Positions 28,826 to 32,646 of a stretch of 32,646 nucleotides of DNA are shown in pieces. Origin of the DNA: JADGGV01 sp035715725. Lineage in GTDB: Bacteria; Gemmatimonadota; Gemmatimonadetes; Longimicrobiales; RSA9. The notes beneath the pieces are model-generated. The model was not told the DNA's origin, did no database searches, and worked only from the letters and a program-made list of their open reading frames with translations. Position 1 is the stretch's first letter. Every line of letters begins with the position of its first letter. The stretch covers positions 1 to 32,646 of the forward strand of contig DASTKT010000202.1 of NCBI GenBank assembly GCA_035715725.1, in the 5' to 3' direction. Both the position numbers and the translations under genes were made by a program.

Positions 28826-28865
28826 CACTGCCTCCCTGTGCTCGCCCACCGGGATGCGGCGCGTG

Positions 28866-29669
28866 CTACGCCGATCCGCCGGTGGGTCCGAAGCGTTCGG
28901 TCTTCACCAAGGCCGGATCGTGTCCGAGCTCGACGAGCGCGGTCGCGGCCGCCTCCACGAGCGGCGTCGGGCCGCAGACGAAGACGTGCGGCCGTTCGCC
29001 CGGCGGCCAGGCGACCTCCGCCAGCATCATGCGGTCGATCCGGCGCCGAAATCCGGTCCACCCCGGAGGCGGCTCGCGCGTGAACGTGAGCGCGACCTCG
29101 ACCGTCTCGTCGTCCTGGGCCAGGCGGGCGAGCTCGTCGCGGTAGATCACGTCGTCCCATCGCCGCGACGAGTACAGGAGCCGTGCCGGCACGTCGTGCC
29201 GGGAGCGGACGTCCGCGGTCTCGAGCGCGGCCGCGCGGTGGCGCAGCATCGCCATCAGCGGCACGATCCCCGAGCCTCCCGCCACGAGGAGCAACGGTCC
29301 GCGCAGCGCCACGTCCCAGACGAAGTGGCCGCCGATCGGCCCACGAAGCTCCAGCCGATCCCCTTCCCTGAGCACGTCGGTCAGGTAGGGCGAGACTTCG
29401 CCGTCGTCGAGGCGGGCGACCGTCAGCGCGAGCCGGGGATCCCGCGGCGCCGAGGCGATGGAGTAGCTCCGCTGCGCCTGGTAGCCATCCTCCGCCGTCA
29501 GCCGCACGTCCACGTGCTGCCCCGCACGGTGGCCGGGCCACCCCGGGACGTCGAGGACGAGCGTCCGCGTCCGGGGCGTTTCCGTCACCACGTCGGCGAC
29601 CGTGGCGAGCCGCCAGGCGATCGCCATCGCGCGTGCGCGCGACGGCACGGGAGCGGGCGCGGCGCTCAC
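28866..29669 (-). CDS. Ferredoxin-NADP reductase-like FAD/NAD(P) oxidoreductase
   Basis: A 267-residue flavoprotein reductase. The FAD domain occupies about 18-115 with the isoalloxazine motif RSYSIASAP and GPIGGHF. The NAD(P) domain follows with AGGSGIVPLMAMLRH, LLYSSRRWDDVIYRDEL and HVFVCGPTPLVEAAA, and the C-terminal ERFGPTG supplies the aromatic residue that stacks on the flavin. No 2Fe-2S domain is attached, so it presumably passes electrons between NAD(P)H and a separate partner. The GTG start overlaps the stop of the sulfite-oxidase-like gene by 4 bp (GTGA), which makes that molybdoenzyme the obvious partner. Confidence 0.9.
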   Translation of the reverse strand: MSAAPAPVPSRARAMAIAWRLATVADVVTETPRTRTLVLDVPGWPGHRAGQHVDVRLTAEDGYQAQRSYSIASAPRDPRLALTVARLDDGEVSPYLTDVLREGDRLELRGPIGGHFVWDVALRGPLLLVAGGSGIVPLMAMLRHRAAALETADVRSRHDVPARLLYSSRRWDDVIYRDELARLAQDDETVEVALTFTREPPPGWTGFRRRIDRMMLAEVAWPPGERPHVFVCGPTPLVEAAATALVELGHDPALVKTERFGPTGGSA

Positions 29670-30292
29670 AGGTCGCCGGCGTACCGCTGCTCACGCCACG
29701 GATCGCCGTAGTTGTGATAGCCGAGCGACTCCCAGAATCCGGCCTCGTCGCGCTCCATGAAGCGAATCTGCCGCACCCACTTCGCGCTCTTCCAGAAGTA
29801 GAGGTGCGGTACGAGGAGACGCGCGGGACCGCCGTGCTCGGGCGCGAGCGGCGCGCCGTCGTATCTCACCGCCACCCATGCCTTCCCGCCCGTCGCGTCG
29901 GCGAGCGGCAGGTTGGTCGTGTAGCCGCCGTCGGACACCGCGAGCACGTACGGCGCCTCCGTCACGTCCCGCGCCGCCGCCGCCGAGAGCAGCGTGTCCA
30001 CGGAGACGCCCTCCCACACCGTGTCGAACTTCGACCACTTCGTGACGCAATGGATGTCGGTCGTCACGGTCTCGTGCGGCAGCGCCTCGAATTCGTCCCA
30101 CGTCCAGCGTGCCGTCGCCCCATTCGGACCGCGGAGCGTGAAGTCCCACGTCGCGAGAGAGGTGTGCGGCGTCGGACCGGCCGAGAGCACGGGGAAGTCC
30201 CGCGTTTCGTACTGGCCGGGCGGGAGCCGCTCGGCGGTCGCCGTGGATCGCCGTCGGCCGTGAAATCCTCGGGAGATGAAGGGCTCGGTCAT
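29666..30292 (-). CDS. Sulfite oxidase-like molybdopterin-dependent oxidoreductase
   Basis: A 208-residue single-domain member of the sulfite-oxidase fold. The molybdenum-ligand cysteine is in TDIHCVTKWSKFDTVWEGV. Cofactor and fold markers are PLADATGGKAWVAVRYDG, PEHGGPARLLVPHLYFWKSAKWV and the C-terminal GYHNYGDPWREQRY. There is no heme domain, no dimerisation domain and no Tat signal (MTEPFISRGFHGRRR is cytoplasmic in character), so it resembles the small YuiH-type group. ATG 30292 has GAGGA 8 nt upstream. First gene of a three-gene cassette with the reductase and DUF6510. Substrate unknown; sulfite, sulfoxide or similar oxo-transfer is inference. Confidence 0.9.
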   Translation of the reverse strand: MTEPFISRGFHGRRRSTATAERLPPGQYETRDFPVLSAGPTPHTSLATWDFTLRGPNGATARWTWDEFEALPHETVTTDIHCVTKWSKFDTVWEGVSVDTLLSAAAARDVTEAPYVLAVSDGGYTTNLPLADATGGKAWVAVRYDGAPLAPEHGGPARLLVPHLYFWKSAKWVRQIRFMERDEAGFWESLGYHNYGDPWREQRYAGDL

Positions 30293-30623
30293 GGTGTTGT
30301 CCTCGAGACGATGGCGGGGAACTCGATCTCACGGTCATTCGGGGGAGCGGCTCGTGCACACGGACGAGACACCGCCCTTGCAGCACCGGGACGACGCTCA
30401 TCAGGCGGAGAGTGCGCGCCGCGTCCAGGGCCCTGTCGACGATCGCCCGGCTCTCGCGCCGGGTGACAGCGGCGCCCTCGACGGGCACAGCGATACGGCC
30501 AGAAGCACCGGGTCCTTCAGCAGGAACACCCGACGGCGACGTCGGTCGATGGTCGCCGAGCGACGCGGCCGCTACGGGGCCGCGCTTGCAGGAGCCGTGC
30601 CGGTCGTCTCCGCGAAGAAACGG
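30293..30623. other. Unassigned region upstream of the sulfite-oxidase-like gene
   Basis: No intact gene. On the minus strand near 30500-30400 one frame reads RIAVPVEGAAVTRRESRAIVD and then RALDAARTLRLMSVVPVL, which faintly recalls the start of a universal-stress protein. It has no proper start region or continuation, so it is at best a remnant. The promoter for the sulfite-oxidase cassette should be here, but I see no clear hexamers. Confidence 0.35.
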
Positions 30624-30809
30624 CTACTCCGCGCGATCCTGGCTCATGCGTTCGGCGACGCAGTTGGCGGATCAGTCCGCCCAGTTTTCGTCCCGCACGC
30701 CCCCCAGTTCCTCACGCTCGTAGACCGCATGGGCCGGCTCGGCGGCCCGGAGGTATTCCGCCAGCTTCGAGCGGTCGACGGGTTCGCCTTCGGCGCGAGT
30801 CGGGGTCAT
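30624..30809 (-). pseudogene. Small acidic protein gene interrupted by TGA in a conserved Trp-Tyr motif
   Basis: ATG 30809 has GAGGG 4 nt upstream and starts MTPTRAEGEPVDRSKLAEYL, then RAAEPAHAVYEREELGG and VRDENWAD. It then meets TGA at 30674-30672. Small proteins I recall of this kind continue DENWxDWYAxYMVxE. Reading past the TGA gives S-A-N-C-V-A-E-R-M-S and a TAG at 30626-30624, so the frame keeps the expected length and AER ending. Trp (TGG) has become TGA, and the two Tyr positions read Ser and Cys. This pattern suggests decay; alternatively a 45-residue truncated protein is made. The family function is unknown. It lies 150 bp after the LuxR-type gene on the same strand. Confidence 0.45.
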
Positions 30810-30959
30810 GACGCCCTCGCCAGGTTGGGTTGCGGACCGCGGGTAGAGACGCGCGGCCACGCCAGCGAGCGCAGCGGCAAGAGCCGTCCCGACCGCGCGT
30901 GCCGCAACCGGCGCACGCCCGTCAGGGATGCCGGCTGCGTGGTTCGCGGATTCGCGCCG

Positions 30960-31505
30960 CTAGTCCACGCCGAGCACCTCGCGATCCTGCTCCGGCAGCA
31001 GCAGGTCGTGAAGGAAGTAGGCGGCCAGCTCCGCCCGTCCGCCGAGTCCCGCCTTCTCGTAGACGACGCCGGCGTGCTGGCGGACCGTGCGCTCGCTCCG
31101 TCCTGTGAGCGAGGCGATCTCCTTGTGCCCGTATCCCTTGAGCAGCATGAGCGCGACTTCGCGCTCGGTCGGCGTGAGCCGCCAGCTCCGGAACTGGGCG
31201 TCGATCGCACGGGCGAGTCCCTCGAGCGCGGCCTCCGCGCTCGCCTTCCAGGCATCGCGCTCGGCCCGCTGCCGCTCCAGCGACGCGCGGAGCGTCGCGG
31301 CCGAGTGCGCCGATCGCCACCACCCGAGCCACAGTGTCGTGGCCATCAGCAGCGCGCCGGCGATCATGAGCGTCTCGAACACGACGTGGAAGGAAAGCCA
31401 CGTCTCGGGGTGGTCCATCACCAGATCCGCCGTGCCGCCGACGATGATCGACAGCAGAGCGGTCACGAGAATCCAGCGCAACCGTGCGTCCGGGTCGTTG
31501 TCCAT
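30960..31505 (-). CDS. Membrane-anchored LuxR-family transcriptional regulator
   Basis: A 181-residue protein with two N-terminal transmembrane helices, about 10-29 (WILVTALLSIIVGGTADLV) and about 36-62 (HVVFETLMIAGALLMATTLW). A charged helical, probably coiled-coil linker spans 65-108, followed by a LuxR/NarL-type helix-turn-helix at about 110-172: LTPTEREVALMLLKGYGHKE, then IASLTGRSERTVRQHAGVVY. There is no receiver or ligand-binding domain, so the sensing part must be the membrane segment or a partner protein. ATG 31505 has GGAG 4 nt upstream. It is divergent from the secreted hemerythrin-like gene across 401 bp and could regulate it. Confidence 0.85.
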   Translation of the reverse strand: MDNDPDARLRWILVTALLSIIVGGTADLVMDHPETWLSFHVVFETLMIAGALLMATTLWLGWWRSAHSAATLRASLERQRAERDAWKASAEAALEGLARAIDAQFRSWRLTPTEREVALMLLKGYGHKEIASLTGRSERTVRQHAGVVYEKAGLGGRAELAAYFLHDLLLPEQDREVLGVD

Positions 31506-31906
31506 GGCGCTCCGAGGCGTTCGGGCTCCTCCGTCATTTGCCGGAGGACGCGGATCGCGAGGCGTGCCTCCGGCGAAGGCCGGATACCCAACCCGCGCTC
31601 GAGCGGCGACGTTGCGGGCGAACCCTCGACCGCGGCGGCGGCGCACGGACGCGGCATCCCGCCGCACCCCTGGTGGCGCACCTCCCCTGCGTGCCCGGCG
31701 GGAGTCCCTCCAATCTCCGTGATGGTCGCGCGACGGGCTGTCGGGAAAGTCGCCACCGCCCGTCGGGCGTGGGCAGTAACGCCGGGAGGCGGAGGCGGCA
31801 TCCGTGCCGGCCACGCTCGGAGGCGAAGGGACCGCGTTCTCGCCGTGAGCATGGCACGAGGGGAGTTGTCGCCGCGTCCGGGTACCGTTCATCCACAGGA
31901 GAACCG
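31506..31906. other. Divergent intergenic region between the LuxR-type and hemerythrin-like genes
   Basis: No gene supported. TTGTCG with TCATCC 17 nt later, just before the hemerythrin Shine-Dalgarno, is a poor promoter match and would leave almost no leader. Open frames across this stretch on both strands have no recognisable homology. Confidence 0.4.
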
Positions 31907-32515
31907 ATGCCACCGCTTCGATCTGCCACGATCCGTACCACGCTGTTCCTCGCGGCATCCGTGGCGCTCGCGCGTCCCGCGCCGGCGCAGCAGACCACCC
32001 GCCCGGAGGCGGACATGTCCCACGCCCATTCATCCGCGCCCGAGATCGAGATTCCCGAGTCCCTTCGCGCCGAGCACCGAGAGATCCACGCGGCACTCGA
32101 GCGTGCGACGAAGACGCCGGGGCGGGTCGGCGAGGCCGCGCGCGAGCTCGCGAAGGTGCTGCACCCGCATTTCCAGCGCGAGGAGGAGATCGCACTGCCG
32201 CCGCTCGGATTGCTCGCGCCGCTCGCGCGCGGAGAGTTCAGCGCCGCCATGCTCGGCGTGCTGCCGATGACCGACTCGCTACGGGCCGAGCTGCCGCGCA
32301 TGCTCCAGGAGCACGTGGCGATCCACGCGGCCACGATCCGGCTCGGAGAGGTCGCGCGGGCAGAGCACAACGCGCCGGTCGCGCACCTCGCCGAGCAGCT
32401 CGCGGCGCACGCGAAGAGCGAGGAGGAGCTGTTCTATCCCGCGGCCGTCCTCGTGGGTGAAATCGTACGCGCGAGGTCGAGCCCGCACGGGGAGCGCGGC
32501 CCGGGGATGGAGTGA
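31907..32515 (+). CDS. Exported hemerythrin-like (HHE) domain protein
   Basis: A 202-residue protein with a signal peptide (TTLFLAASVALARPAPA-QQ, cleavage near residue 27), so it is predicted to be periplasmic. The mature part is a four-helix HHE domain with iron-ligand-like positions in each helix: SLRAEHREIHAALERA, KVLHPHFQREEEIALPPL, LQEHVAIHAATIRL and LAAHAKSEEELFYPAAVL. Such domains bind a di-iron centre that can hold or sense oxygen, NO or reactive species; most bacterial examples are cytoplasmic. ATG 31907 has AGGAG 6 nt upstream. The divergent LuxR-type regulator is the likely controller. Confidence 0.88.
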   Translation: MPPLRSATIRTTLFLAASVALARPAPAQQTTRPEADMSHAHSSAPEIEIPESLRAEHREIHAALERATKTPGRVGEAARELAKVLHPHFQREEEIALPPLGLLAPLARGEFSAAMLGVLPMTDSLRAELPRMLQEHVAIHAATIRLGEVARAEHNAPVAHLAEQLAAHAKSEEELFYPAAVLVGEIVRARSSPHGERGPGME

Positions 32516-32560
32516 CGAGGAGGGGGGCCGCGCCGAAGGCGCCGCCGGACCGCGCGGGAT

Positions 32561-32598
32561 GCAGAAACCCCGCTCGCGAGCGGAGTCGCGGGCGGGGT
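32561..32598 (-). terminator. Probable terminator of a minus-strand gene to the right of the window
   Basis: ACCCCGC (32567-32573) and GCGGGGT (32592-32598) pair over 7 bp, and the loop contains the palindrome GCTCGCGAGC. Read on the minus strand, the stem is followed by TTTCTGC, a short U-rich run. The next minus-strand gene would lie beyond 32646. It may also end the hemerythrin transcript. Confidence 0.4.
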
Positions 32599-32646
32599 CG
32601 CGAGTGCTCTTCCGCGTCGCGCGGAGGCGAGATCGTCGGGGGGTGG

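Noticed and set aside
30330..30520. Universal-stress-protein-like peptide (RIAVPVEG...SVVPVL) on the minus strand
   Set aside because: About 40 residues of faint similarity, with no start context, no continuation and overlap with the cassette leader; not enough to call a pseudogene.
1..32646. tRNA, rRNA, CRISPR, transposase or integrase genes
   Set aside because: None found by reading either strand; the 18-bp tandem repeat has no spacers and lies inside a coding frame.

Overview
The window looks like a chromosomal segment of a very GC-rich, Gram-negative bacterium, most likely a member of the Gemmatimonadota. This assignment is inference. It rests on the base composition, GTG starts, 4-bp stop/start overlaps, an ECF sigma/FecR/TonB-receptor unit, PaoABC-like molybdoenzymes and several lipoproteins. 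I see no rRNA, tRNA, IS element, CRISPR array or phage gene. Most long open frames opposite the genes are GC-driven shadows.

Layout. (1) 1-1106: a mostly empty stretch, then a small basic protein of unknown function. (2) 1593-3146: an acetyltransferase of the N-acetylglutamate-synthase type joined in frame to pyrroline-5-carboxylate reductase. A convergent lipid/diacylglycerol kinase and a divergent aldo/keto reductase follow. (3) 5267-8174 (minus): a 14-helix DHA2 exporter and its HlyD adaptor, with an apparent scrap of a TolC-type gene between them. (4) 8559-12963: a FecA-like TonB receptor and FecR anti-sigma regulator (minus), divergent from a FecI-type ECF sigma factor. (5) 13150-16106: two lipoproteins, the second a large zinc metalloprotease with Ig-like domains. 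(6) 16239-19743 (minus): an aspartokinase-metX-metB methionine operon. (7) 20126-21825: amt-glnK. (8) 21894-27719 (minus): a PaoABC-like aldehyde oxidoreductase operon with two tandem molybdopterin subunits. (9) 28060-30292: a small lipoprotein, then a minus-strand cassette of sulfite-oxidase-like protein, FAD/NAD reductase and DUF6510 zinc ribbon. (10) 30624-32515: a decayed small gene, a membrane-anchored LuxR-type regulator and a divergent secreted hemerythrin-like protein.

The most striking element is the 5' leader of the methionine operon (minus strand, about 19708 down to 19393). In order it has a good sigma-70 promoter, a SAM-II riboswitch beginning almost at the predicted transcription start, a GC hairpin, a 31-codon leader peptide with Met codons at 1, 10, 12 and 14, and a textbook attenuator. 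The attenuator is a 1:2 hairpin, a perfect 8-bp 2:3 antiterminator and a 12-bp terminator followed by nine U. The leader thus seems to sense both S-adenosylmethionine (by RNA aptamer) and charged Met-tRNA (by ribosome stalling). The first enzyme of the operon, aspartokinase, lacks the usual ACT feedback domains, so control may have moved from enzyme to RNA.

Starts were chosen from visible Shine-Dalgarno sequences and overlaps. Family assignments come from motifs read by eye and recalled family knowledge; no database search was possible.
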